NCBI RefSeq assembly: GCF_040218225.1
Contig: NZ_JAVJQO010000006.1
Coordinates: forward strand, 124,001 to 188,000
Source: Gracilimonas sp.
Lineage (GTDB): Bacteria; Bacteroidota; Rhodothermia; Balneolales; Balneolaceae
DNA: 64,000 bases
Direction of reading: 5' to 3'
Below the pieces are notes generated by a model. That model saw nothing but the letters and a program-made list of their open reading frames with translations, searched no databases and was not told where the DNA came from. A program made the position numbers and the translations under genes. Below are positions 33,329-41,870 of the stretch, one piece after another (position 1 is the first letter of the stretch; every line of letters starts with the position of its first letter).

Positions 33329-36196
33329 TTAAATTTTGTATTTGATACCAAGAGAGAAGGTTCTTCCACGCTGATATTTCTGATAAAAATATTCATCACC
33401 TTTAAATTTCTGTGATTGGATAATATCCGGATTCAGGATATTGCTGATCTTAAAACTCAGCTCGAAATTCTCACCAATAGTTTTGTTTGAGGTGAAATTG
33501 AGAGAACCATAACCTCTTTCATATATATCTGGTGTTGCGCCTTCAGTAACGATTCCCAACCGATCTCCAAAGAAATTGTAACTGATTGAAGAATTGAACT
33601 CGATATCAGGATTTGCATACCCTAAATCTAAATTGAAAAGGAAAGGTGACTGACCCTGTAGTTCTCTGGTGTCTTCAGCATCTGGTCGTGCATTGCGAAT
33701 TACCTGTAGCTCAAGCTCAGGAATGTCTACATAAGATCTTACGAGTGTGTAATTGGTTGAAAGTGAAAAGTGACGAAGATCTTCGGTTAAGAATCCTAAA
33801 TTTTTACGTACCTCAAATTCAAGTCCATAAACTCTACCCTCTTCTACATTCTGAATGGAAAGAGCATCATTTCCAATATCAGTTCGAATCACACGCTCGA
33901 GGGGATTTTCAAGCTCTTTGTAAAAACCACTTACAGCCAGAATCTCACCAGGGCCTGTAAATAATTCCCATCTGACATCATAATTGGTAATTAATGTACG
34001 TTTGAGGTTCTCATTACCCTGAAATAGGAGCCCTCCAACAAAGTCGAACGTGATATATGGAGCTAATTCACGGAAAGTAGGTCTGGCTACTGTTTGGGTG
34101 TATGCCGCACGAACATTCATATTCTCTGTAAAGCTGTAGATTGCATTCACAGAGGGCAGGTAATCAGTATTAGATAATGAACCCACTGCTAAAGCAGTAT
34201 CCTGACTGATTACTTCTATATCAGCATTTTCGACACGAACACCACCTATAAGCTTAAACTTATCGGTGACAGGTAGTTCAGTCATCAAATAAGCTGCAGA
34301 AACTGTTCTTGTAGCATCATAATTACTTCTTGGTGTAGATGCATTTTGAACGTAGTTACCAAATTGTGGGCGGCCGTTATTAGCGTAACCTAAAATTCCT
34401 AATGAGTCAAAGAATGCATCAACATCTCCTTCCACATCATTAAGTGTAAAGTTTTGGGTGTCGGTATAGAAGTCAAACCGCTGCTCCCTAAAGTCACGTT
34501 CAACATCAACAAGGTTACCACCAAATTTGATATTACCCGCTACACCATTAAAAGAATTGAACGGGATTGTAACATCAACTCCGGCATTCCGATTATTCTC
34601 TTCCAGATTTCTATAGAAACGTCCTGGACGTTGAAAGTTATTTGTTGGACTGGAATAAAGAATTGCTCCAGAAGCAAAAGTATCTACTTGAGTAGTGAAG
34701 TACCTAAGATCTGGTTCATCTTGAGTATTTGTTGCATTAGCTGCCTTCCACTCAACCGTTGTTTTCAGGAAATTTTCAAAATAACTTTTCCCACTTAGCT
34801 GAAATGAGGTCAAACTACGTTCAGTATATTGTACTACCCTGGTTTGAAAAAGAGCATTAGGGATGTCATACTGAAAGCCTTCGAGATATCTACCTGCTCC
34901 TGTACCACTTTGGGTCTTTAAAAAGCGAGCTGAGAATCTATGATTATCAGTAAGACGATATGAAACCGTTGCCATACCACCCCAGTCTACATTTCTTTCT
35001 CCCTTCACATCATTCACATCCAAACGACGGAACAGCTGCTCTGAATCGTCAAAATTACCTACCAAATCATAGCGGGCAACATCTCCATTGTTATAACCTG
35101 AGTAACCCTGGCTATATGAAAAGCTTGCAGTGTATCCAAGATCATTGCCAAAAAAAGGCACCTGGTTACCAATCGAAAAACCGTAGCTTTGATTCATTAC
35201 ACCATATTGCTCTCTTGGTTGAAATTCATTGTTAAATGAATTTGAAAGGCGGTCTAATGTTTCAGCAGCTTGCTGGTCATCTCTGGTATCCCTTAAAGTC
35301 GGAATCTCTTGTCCGCTTTTTATAAAGTCTTTTACTTCTTTCGGGATTTCTCTCCTCCCTCCATCAAAACCGAATGCATCTGTACTACTCGGATCACCGA
35401 TTCTTAGATCCGTGAAAGTTGCCTGAGTATTATATCCTGTTGAAGCAGATAACTGAAAAGAAAATTGTTCAGGGAAATCTTTAGTTGCTATATCTACCAA
35501 CCCGCCGCTAAAGTTACCTGGTTTGTCAGGGGTAAAGGTTTTGAGAGTTACAATATTCTCTAACAGATTAGCAGGAAAGATATCCATCTGAAAAGATTTC
35601 CTGTTTGGATCTGACGACGGAAGCTCTGAGCCATTTAAATGAGTGCTGGTATACCTGTCACCTAACCCCCGGATAAAGACATACTTACCATCTACTACAG
35701 AAGCACCTACAACTTTTTGAAGTGCCCCGGCCGCATCACCTGCTCCTGAACTCGAAATACTTTCAGCAGAAATAGCATCGCTGAAAGAAATAGATTTTTG
35801 GCGCTGGCGCAGAAGCCCTGCTTCGTTATCAAGGATAGCTTCTGCCGTTATAATAACGTCATCAAGCTCTTCTGTTTCGGGCTGAAGAGTTAGGTCAAGC
35901 CTGGTTGCCTGTCCTGCATTAACCTCAACGCCGGTAATGGTTTGCTTCTGAAAAGAGATATAACTGACTTCAAGAGTATAACTACCTGGACTGAGATTCC
36001 TGATCGTGTACCGACCATCTAGATCGGTAGACGTACCGATGGTAGTTCCTTGAATTACAACATTAACTCCGATTAGAGTTTCGCCGGTCTCGGCATCTAC
36101 AACGGTTCCTGTGACGGAACCTGTTTCTTGCGCTTTTAGATTAACAGAAATAGAAAGCGCAAAACAAACGAGTGCTGATATTATGTGTGTTTTCAC
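33329..36196 (-). CDS. TonB-dependent outer-membrane receptor with carboxypeptidase-regulatory-like domain
   Basis: A 955-residue receptor. A signal peptide is followed by a CarboxypepD_reg-like domain (GSVTGTVVDAETGETLIGVN, about 25-105), a plug domain (about 125-245, with VFIRGLGDRYTSTHLNG) and a long beta-barrel ending in the aromatic-rich strand FSLGIKYKI. Such receptors import bulky ligands powered by TonB-ExbB-ExbD; exbB/exbD genes lie 5 kb away. The substrate is unknown. A five-copy phased repeat and a good -7 box upstream point to activation by an OmpR/PhoB-type regulator, so a phosphorus-containing ligand is a reasonable guess. Confidence 0.94.
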   Translation of the reverse strand: MKTHIISALVCFALSISVNLKAQETGSVTGTVVDAETGETLIGVNVVIQGTTIGTSTDLDGRYTIRNLSPGSYTLEVSYISFQKQTITGVEVNAGQATRLDLTLQPETEELDDVIITAEAILDNEAGLLRQRQKSISFSDAISAESISSSGAGDAAGALQKVVGASVVDGKYVFIRGLGDRYTSTHLNGSELPSSDPNRKSFQMDIFPANLLENIVTLKTFTPDKPGNFSGGLVDIATKDFPEQFSFQLSASTGYNTQATFTDLRIGDPSSTDAFGFDGGRREIPKEVKDFIKSGQEIPTLRDTRDDQQAAETLDRLSNSFNNEFQPREQYGVMNQSYGFSIGNQVPFFGNDLGYTASFSYSQGYSGYNNGDVARYDLVGNFDDSEQLFRRLDVNDVKGERNVDWGGMATVSYRLTDNHRFSARFLKTQSGTGAGRYLEGFQYDIPNALFQTRVVQYTERSLTSFQLSGKSYFENFLKTTVEWKAANATNTQDEPDLRYFTTQVDTFASGAILYSSPTNNFQRPGRFYRNLEENNRNAGVDVTIPFNSFNGVAGNIKFGGNLVDVERDFREQRFDFYTDTQNFTLNDVEGDVDAFFDSLGILGYANNGRPQFGNYVQNASTPRSNYDATRTVSAAYLMTELPVTDKFKLIGGVRVENADIEVISQDTALAVGSLSNTDYLPSVNAIYSFTENMNVRAAYTQTVARPTFRELAPYITFDFVGGLLFQGNENLKRTLITNYDVRWELFTGPGEILAVSGFYKELENPLERVIRTDIGNDALSIQNVEEGRVYGLEFEVRKNLGFLTEDLRHFSLSTNYTLVRSYVDIPELELQVIRNARPDAEDTRELQGQSPFLFNLDLGYANPDIEFNSSISYNFFGDRLGIVTEGATPDIYERGYGSLNFTSNKTIGENFELSFKISNILNPDIIQSQKFKGDEYFYQKYQRGRTFSLGIKYKI

Positions 36197-36237
36197 GTGT
36201 GCTGATATGTTTTAGTTTTGCTTTCATAACTACGATG

Positions 36238-36316
36238 CAAAACTAAACCTCAGCCTTTGCGCTACTGTTAACCAGCAGTTATCCTTTCTTTACCTGTAGA
36301 TTACCTCAATGTTAAT
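36238..36316 (-). promoter_or_regulatory. Promoter with five direct repeats at exact 11-bp spacing
   Basis: Read on the plus strand, the hexamers GTTAAC (36267), GTTATC (36278), TTTACC (36289), ATTACC (36300) and GTTAAT (36311) follow each other at exactly 11 bp. Downstream in the transcribed (minus) direction, TAGTTTTG (36245-36238) is a perfect -7 box of the TAnnTTTG type, placing the nearest repeat over the -33 region. The architecture is that of Pho-box arrays bound head-to-tail by OmpR/PhoB-family activators. The regulator is not identified. Confidence 0.65.
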
Positions 36317-36326
36317 AGCCGAAATC

Positions 36327-38447
36327 TCAGGCCTTTGATTCTTCACTCTCTTCTTTATCTGAAGAATCTTCTGTTTTATTATCTATATCTTTTTCTTCAA
36401 CCTGAGCGTCTTCAGACTCTATTACTTCAGCGTCGTCTACTTCAGATTTTTCTTCTTTATCCTTTTGAACTCCATTTTTCTTGGAATCAGAAGATTGTTC
36501 GAAAATTCCAGCCGGATATTTTCCGTGCGGGCGATCACCTAATAATTCGCGAAGGGCATGGTGATCCAATACTTCTCTTTCGAGTAATGCCTCAGCTAGT
36601 TTCTCAAGTTCATCTTTATGCTTTTTGAGCAATTCGATGGTACGATCATGATTCAAATCAATAATCTTACGAACCTCTTTATCGATCTGCTCACTGGTTT
36701 TCTCAGAGTACTTTTTGTTAAAGCCATAGCTGTTCTCAGGATTTTGAGAATCCTTCAAAGAGATATATCCCAGCTCTTCGCTCATTCCGTATTCAGCAAC
36801 CATAGCAAATGCCATGGTCGTAATGCGCTCAAGATCATTTTGGGCTCCCGTTGAAATTCGGCCAAAGATAATCTCTTCTGCCACACGACCACCAAGAAGA
36901 GCACAAATCTTGTCATTAAGCTCTTCTGTTGTCATCAGGAAGCGTTCTTCCAGTGGAGTTTGCAAAGTGTAGCCCAATGCTGCCAGTCCACGTGGCACAA
37001 TACTCACCTTAAGTACAGGATCGGTATGCTCCAGAAACCAGCCTACAATAGCATGACCGGCCTCGTGGTAAGCCACAATCTTCCGCTCATCAGGACTAAT
37101 GAGTTTATTCTTACGCTCTAGTCCTGCAATTACCTTCTCAATAGAATCCTGAAAGTCTTCCATCTCGATACTGTTCTTCTCTCGGCGGGCGGCCAACAAT
37201 GCAGCTTCATTACAAAGATTGGCAAGATCAGCACCAGCAAATCCCGGTGTTTGAGACGCCAATACACGGAGATCGATATTATCTGATAGCTTTAACTTTT
37301 TGGTGTGAACCCTCAGAATTTCGACACGACCGTTAAGATCTGGCTTGTCAATCATAATCTGACGATCAAAACGTCCGGGTCTTAGCAGAGCTGAATCCAG
37401 AATATCAGGACGGTTGGTAGCTGCCATCAGGATTACTCCTTTGTCGGAGTTAAACCCATCCATTTCACTCAACAACTGGTTCAGAGTGTTTTCTCGCTCG
37501 TCGTTAGATCCCATAGCCATTCCACGTCCACGGGTACGACCAATAGAATCAATCTCATCAATAAAAATAATACACGGAGCTTTTTCTTTGGCTTGTTTGA
37601 ACAGATCACGAACACGTGCTGCACCAACACCAACAAACATCTCCACAAAGTCAGAACCACTTAAGCTGAAGAACGGCACACTGGCTTCGCCCGCTGTTGC
37701 CTTGGCAAGCAATGTTTTTCCAGTTCCCGGAGGGCCTACCAATAAAACACCTTTTGGCAGAACGCCACCAAGCTTAGTAAATTTCTGTGGATTTTTAAGA
37801 AACTCCACAACTTCTTCTACCTCAGCCTTAGCTTCCTGCAGACCGGCTACATCTTCAAATGTAACTTTAGTTTCTTTCTGCTGGTCATAAAGTGAGGCCT
37901 TATTCTTACCAATATTCAGAACTTGCTGACCCGGATTCATTTTTCTGAAAATGAAAATCCAGATTACTATTAACAGAGCAATTGGAATCAGCCATACAAA
38001 AATTCCGCTAAACCAGTCTTCTTCAATTCTAACGTCGTACTCCACGGCGTTGGCATCCAGTACCGGACGAATTTCATCGCCACGAAGCATGGTGGTTCTG
38101 AATTTTTTAAAATCCTCAACACCTTCAGTCGAAAATGGCAGGTTGTTACTGTCACCTTGTTCCGGTCTGTTGATTATTCCATCAGAAATGGCTTTATCAG
38201 AATAAACCCCGGTTACATCCACTCCATTGGTTATGGTTATTTCACTGACATATCCGTTTTCTACGTGTTCAAGAAACTTACTGTACTTAATTCTGTTTCC
38301 TGTATCAGGAGAAAAGAAAAGAACCTGGGCAAGTAGAAGTACAAAGAATAATACAAATATACTCCAGGTAGGAAATTTAGGTGAGTTACCACCTTTTTTA
38401 CCATCTGGCTTAACTGATTTTTTTTGATTTTGTTTTTTCTGCGCCAT
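36327..38447 (-). CDS. ftsH: ATP-dependent zinc metalloprotease FtsH
   Basis: A 706-residue membrane-anchored AAA+ protease. Two N-terminal helices (about 25-45 and 150-170) flank a periplasmic domain. Then come Walker A GPPGTGKT (238-245), Walker B IIFIDEID, the SRH arginines ([10 protein letters not shown]), and the zinc site HEAGH (461-465) of the M41 peptidase domain. It removes damaged or unassembled membrane proteins. The last 70 residues are strongly acidic and low-complexity (Glu/Asp/Ser/Lys), longer than in most homologues. About 130 bp separates it from the TonB receptor gene. Confidence 0.98.
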   Translation of the reverse strand: MAQKKQNQKKSVKPDGKKGGNSPKFPTWSIFVLFFVLLLAQVLFFSPDTGNRIKYSKFLEHVENGYVSEITITNGVDVTGVYSDKAISDGIINRPEQGDSNNLPFSTEGVEDFKKFRTTMLRGDEIRPVLDANAVEYDVRIEEDWFSGIFVWLIPIALLIVIWIFIFRKMNPGQQVLNIGKNKASLYDQQKETKVTFEDVAGLQEAKAEVEEVVEFLKNPQKFTKLGGVLPKGVLLVGPPGTGKTLLAKATAGEASVPFFSLSGSDFVEMFVGVGAARVRDLFKQAKEKAPCIIFIDEIDSIGRTRGRGMAMGSNDERENTLNQLLSEMDGFNSDKGVILMAATNRPDILDSALLRPGRFDRQIMIDKPDLNGRVEILRVHTKKLKLSDNIDLRVLASQTPGFAGADLANLCNEAALLAARREKNSIEMEDFQDSIEKVIAGLERKNKLISPDERKIVAYHEAGHAIVGWFLEHTDPVLKVSIVPRGLAALGYTLQTPLEERFLMTTEELNDKICALLGGRVAEEIIFGRISTGAQNDLERITTMAFAMVAEYGMSEELGYISLKDSQNPENSYGFNKKYSEKTSEQIDKEVRKIIDLNHDRTIELLKKHKDELEKLAEALLEREVLDHHALRELLGDRPHGKYPAGIFEQSSDSKKNGVQKDKEEKSEVDDAEVIESEDAQVEEKDIDNKTEDSSDKEESEESKA

Positions 38448-38574
38448 TAAAACGAGCTTAAAAAATTATCTTAGACTATAATATAACGAACCTTACACTC
38501 AGATGAGTTTACGAGATCGAATTATCTTTATTGAATTGAACTAATTATTGGCAATAAACGTGCCACTAACCTAA

Positions 38575-39603
38575 TCATGACAAATCATCAAATGAAACCA
38601 CATCACCTTCAGCGGTTTGCATTTTCATGCCCTCTTCTTTTGGAACCATACGCCCTATTACTACGAAATCATTAAAATGATTCACGAACTCTTCCACTTT
38701 CTCCTCGGATAGAGTAAACATGAGTTCCAGATCCTCTCCACCAAAAAGTGCATAGCGATCTACATCTTCTTGCATTTCATCAGCGACCTGACGAGTCTCA
38801 ATTGCTATTGGCAGGGCCGCTTGATAAATATAAGCACCAAGGTCAGATGCTTCTGAAATAGCGTTAACTTCATTAACCAGCCCTTTTGTAACATCGATCA
38901 TAGAGGTAGGAATCAGCTTATGCTCTCTCAACGTTTCTATTAAATCTTTTCTTGCCTCAGGAACCAATTGTCTCTTAACCACAAACTGATAGTCTCCCAG
39001 TTCTGGCTGAATAGATTCATCGCCATGTTCTTCCCAAAACTTTTTTTCTCGCATCAGGATGCGTAAACCAGCCAGTGCACCTCCTACATCTCCTGTAAGG
39101 CAAATAGCATCCCCTTCTTTAGCACCTTTTCGATACGTAATATGTTCTGCATCCACTTTTCCATAAACACTAATTGAAACCACAAGGTTGGCGTGATTGG
39201 CTTTTAAGTCACCACCAACAACCTCTACTTCGTGCTTTTTTCCTGCAGCATAGATGCCCTGATATAGGTCTTCGACCATTTGTACCGACATACGATTGGG
39301 AACGGCCAGATTTATAAGTACAGCTTCGGGTGTACCGTTCATAGCATAAATATCACTCACACCGGCAGAAAGAATCTTGTATCCAAGATGATTAAAAGGA
39401 GTATATGTGGGATCAAAGTCAACTCCTTCAACATAGGTATCACTGGTAAGGAGTGTCAGTTTGCCGCTCTCTTCTTTAATTACGGCTGAGTCATCTCCTA
39501 TAGATTGGGCAACTTTATCATTCTTGAAAGCATCATAATTCGAAATTTTTTCAAGAAGCCCTTTGCTCCCAATACTTTGTATCGTTTGAAATTCTTCGGA
39601 CAT
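38575..39603 (-). CDS. thiL: Thiamine-monophosphate kinase
   Basis: A 342-residue ThiL, which phosphorylates thiamine monophosphate to the active pyrophosphate. The N-terminal nucleotide and metal residues are in IGDDSAVI and TSDTYVEGVDFD, followed by NLAVPN, VVGGDLKAN, the AIR-synthase-like CLTGDVGGALAGL, SMIDVTKGL, and YALFGGEDLELMFTL near the C-terminus. The usual ISDGL motif reads MIDVTKGLVNE here. The ATG at 39603 is preferred. An upstream in-frame start would run into the terminator of the preceding operon, so the gene is probably transcribed on its own. Confidence 0.95.
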   Translation of the reverse strand: MSEEFQTIQSIGSKGLLEKISNYDAFKNDKVAQSIGDDSAVIKEESGKLTLLTSDTYVEGVDFDPTYTPFNHLGYKILSAGVSDIYAMNGTPEAVLINLAVPNRMSVQMVEDLYQGIYAAGKKHEVEVVGGDLKANHANLVVSISVYGKVDAEHITYRKGAKEGDAICLTGDVGGALAGLRILMREKKFWEEHGDESIQPELGDYQFVVKRQLVPEARKDLIETLREHKLIPTSMIDVTKGLVNEVNAISEASDLGAYIYQAALPIAIETRQVADEMQEDVDRYALFGGEDLELMFTLSEEKVEEFVNHFNDFVVIGRMVPKEEGMKMQTAEGDVVSFDDLS

Positions 39604-39621
39604 AAACAGGGGGGTTAAAAT

Positions 39622-39657
39622 AAAAAAAGGCACCTGCACCACTGGTACAGCTGCCTT
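39622..39657 (-). terminator. Terminator of the exbB-exbD operon
   Basis: On the minus strand AAGGCA pairs with TGCCTT, with inner CTG/CAG and ACCA/TGGT helices and single mismatches between them, followed by seven T. It lies between the second exbD stop and the thiL start. Confidence 0.8.
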
Positions 39658-39675
39658 AATCTTTAAAAAATTAAA

Positions 39676-40122
39676 TTAAGGTTCGCGACGTGTGGAGTAA
39701 TTAATTCGAAACGTGCTAGCCTGCTTCAATTCTTCCTGAACATCAGTTAGAAGTCCAAATTCGGAATTCTCATCGACACGTAAAGAAACAATCAATTTAG
39801 GCTGTTCGCGAAGTTTGTCGTACATCAGTGTTCTGATTCCACCAATATCTTCAACGATAGCATCATCAATTTGAACCTTATCTTCACCAAGTTTATTACC
39901 CGGAAGTCTTTCCGGCCCGATATACACATAAGAAAGAAGTCGCTTTTGCTCAATCTTTTCAATGTTCTCGGCTTGGGTGAGGTTAACACGAACCTTTAAT
40001 GTTACTTCTCTCAATACGGTAGTCACCATAAAAAAGAAGAGCAACATAAATACAACATCCGGCATGGCGGAAGTTGGCACTTCCTGCTTACTGCCTGCAT
40101 TTTTCTTTTTAAAATGAGCCAT
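39676..40122 (-). CDS. ExbD/TolR-family biopolymer transport protein (second copy)
   Basis: A 148-residue inner-membrane protein with one N-terminal helix (VPTSAMPDVVFMLLFFFMVTTVL, about 15-37) carrying the proton-conducting Asp of the family (MPDVVF), and a periplasmic domain ending LKQASTFRINYSTRREP. It forms the rotor-stator complex with ExbB that energises TonB or Tol-type partners. It lies 6 bp after the first ExbD gene. Two non-identical ExbD proteins in one operon is common in this group and may form mixed dimers. Confidence 0.92.
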   Translation of the reverse strand: MAHFKKKNAGSKQEVPTSAMPDVVFMLLFFFMVTTVLREVTLKVRVNLTQAENIEKIEQKRLLSYVYIGPERLPGNKLGEDKVQIDDAIVEDIGGIRTLMYDKLREQPKLIVSLRVDENSEFGLLTDVQEELKQASTFRINYSTRREP

Positions 40123-40128
40123 GATAGA

Positions 40129-40671
40129 TTATTCGTTAGGTTCTGCTATTGAAATTTTCTTAGGATACATATCCTTTACCTGCTCTTGCTGAGGACTATC
40201 TTCTTCAAGGGCACCATATGGAACACCATAATTAGCTCTTGAAGCTTCATCCCTGAGATCTTTATAGGCACCCATTACTTCATCCAACATATCGACATAA
40301 ATTCGATACGGAGTTTCGCGTTGGGTTCTGATTGAGATAATTGCCAAATCAGGGGTTTCTGCAAGGTTAGGGTCGTTTGTTGGATTCTTAATGAACTCAA
40401 TTAAACGAGTTTTTACTTCACCAAGCTGATAGAATTCTTCATCCATTACAATTCGCCCTTCCTGATTCACAAGAATATTCATCAGGTTTCTTTCTTTAAT
40501 CGGTGGTGGTTCCACATCATCTTCTAATGGAGGAGGAAGAACCAACCCGATTCCGGTATCAACGTTAATTGTTGTAGTTACCAGAAAGAAGATCAGCAAG
40601 AGAAAAGCGATATCCGCCATGGAAGACCCATTGATCTCCGCACTTTCTCTTTTTCTTTTTTTAAGTAGCAT
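40129..40671 (-). CDS. ExbD/TolR-family biopolymer transport protein (first copy)
   Basis: A 180-residue ExbD-like protein. The N-terminal basic segment (LLKKRKRES) is followed by a single helix SSMADIAFLLLIFFLVTTTI with the conserved Asp in MADIAF. The periplasmic domain is longer than in the second copy and includes PPPLEDDVEPPPIKERN, a proline-rich linker, and a C-terminal DMLDEVMGAYKDLRDEA helix. It works with the upstream ExbB to convert the proton gradient into force on an outer-membrane partner. The 12-bp gap to the small membrane protein gene supports one operon. Confidence 0.92.
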   Translation of the reverse strand: MLLKKRKRESAEINGSSMADIAFLLLIFFLVTTTINVDTGIGLVLPPPLEDDVEPPPIKERNLMNILVNQEGRIVMDEEFYQLGEVKTRLIEFIKNPTNDPNLAETPDLAIISIRTQRETPYRIYVDMLDEVMGAYKDLRDEASRANYGVPYGALEEDSPQQEQVKDMYPKKISIAEPNE

Positions 40672-40683
40672 ATTGCGTTCCTA

Positions 40684-40950
40684 CTAAAACTTAAATGTTC
40701 CGCGAAGTCCGGTCAGGACAATCGCTGCAACCATACCAAGCATCATTAGAGCTGCTGTCATCACTCCGGCATCTGAAAACTCACCGGATATTGCATATGC
40801 AATTCCAAAGACAACAAATGGGATGGCCATCATTCCAATCTTTTTGTAGTCCTGCTTGCCCATTACAAGGCTTCGAACCCCGGCACCAGCCATAGTGACC
40901 ACACCGAGAACGATTAACCCAAGAGCAAGTCCGACACTAATTGCAACCAT
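40684..40950 (-). CDS. Small membrane protein in the exbB-exbD operon
   Basis: An 88-residue protein with three hydrophobic segments (about 3-24, 40-56 and 62-84) separated by a short charged loop (GKQDYKKIG). I recognise no named family, but its position between exbB and the exbD pair, with gaps of 12-31 bp, implies it is made together with the complex. It could be a regulatory or assembly subunit. The ATG at 40950 is the only good start. Confidence 0.82.
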   Translation of the reverse strand: MVAISVGLALGLIVLGVVTMAGAGVRSLVMGKQDYKKIGMMAIPFVVFGIAYAISGEFSDAGVMTAALMMLGMVAAIVLTGLRGTFKF

Positions 40951-40981
40951 TTCTTTATCCTTTTTATTGTTTGGATTCTAA

Positions 40982-41701
40982 TTATGCGTCAGTGTCGCTA
41001 GTAGATGGAGGAACTAAATCTTTTCCTTCATTCAGCATGATAATGGAATCAATCAGTGTGATTGAACTTTCTTCCATTTCTGCAATCAGTCGGTCAATTT
41101 TAGATACACAGTAGTTGTATCCGATTTGAAGAATAATACCCGCAATCAGACCTCCGGCGGTTGTTAAAAGCGCAGTTTTAATACCACCCGCTACAATACT
41201 TGGGGAGATATCAGCTGCAGCCTCAATATCATCGAACGCCTCGATCATACCTACTACGGTACCAAGGAATCCGAATAGCGGAGCAATTGCAATGAAAAGT
41301 GATAACCATACAAGACCGCGCTCGAGGAAGCTCATTTCAATAGAGCCGTATGCCGAAATTGCTTTCTCAGCTGCTTCGATGCCTTCGTGTGAACGCATTA
41401 AACCAGCTTGGAATACTGACGCTACAGGACCTCGGGTTTGTGCACAAAGTTCTTCGGCAGCTTCAATACCACCATCCTGAAGAGCTTCTTGTACGTTTAC
41501 AATAAATTTACGTGTGTTGATGTCAGCAAGGTTGAGAGTAATGATCCGCTCAAGAAAAATAGCGAGACCGAGGATCAATGTAACCAATACCGGCCACATC
41601 CATCCGCCTTCATTACCTTCATTAAATTTTGCTACTACGACATTAAAAAACCCTTCGTCAGCAGGGGCTTGTAAGAGAAAAAGAGCAATCGACGATATCA
41701 T
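40982..41701 (-). CDS. ExbB/TolQ/MotA-family proton channel
   Basis: A 239-residue protein with three transmembrane helices (about 38-58, 130-155 and 170-195). The family signature is in the second and third: IAIAPLFGFLGTVVGMIEAF and GGIKTALLTTAGGLIAGII, with the conserved threonine and glycine positions. It forms the pentameric ring around ExbD. An N-terminal extension of about 30 residues precedes helix 1. It heads a four-gene operon whose products could serve the nearby TonB-dependent receptor, though no tonB gene is visible. Confidence 0.94.
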   Translation of the reverse strand: MISSIALFLLQAPADEGFFNVVVAKFNEGNEGGWMWPVLVTLILGLAIFLERIITLNLADINTRKFIVNVQEALQDGGIEAAEELCAQTRGPVASVFQAGLMRSHEGIEAAEKAISAYGSIEMSFLERGLVWLSLFIAIAPLFGFLGTVVGMIEAFDDIEAAADISPSIVAGGIKTALLTTAGGLIAGIILQIGYNYCVSKIDRLIAEMEESSITLIDSIIMLNEGKDLVPPSTSDTDA

Positions 41702-41870
41702 GTCTACTCCACTAATAGTTTAATTGTTAAAGGCTAAGTTTAATGAAGCGAAAGAATAGTTCATTTTATACTAAATGTCAAAGTAACATCAACCATAAAA
41801 AGTCATTTTTACGTAATGTTACCCACTTTCGAATTCACAATATTAAGTTACAGATTATTAATGGTTTTTA

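Noticed and set aside
33646-35426. Several open frames of 65-114 codons on the plus strand opposite the TonB receptor
   Set aside because: They lie entirely within the receptor gene, have no plausible start context and translate to low-complexity sequence, so they are shadows of its codon structure.
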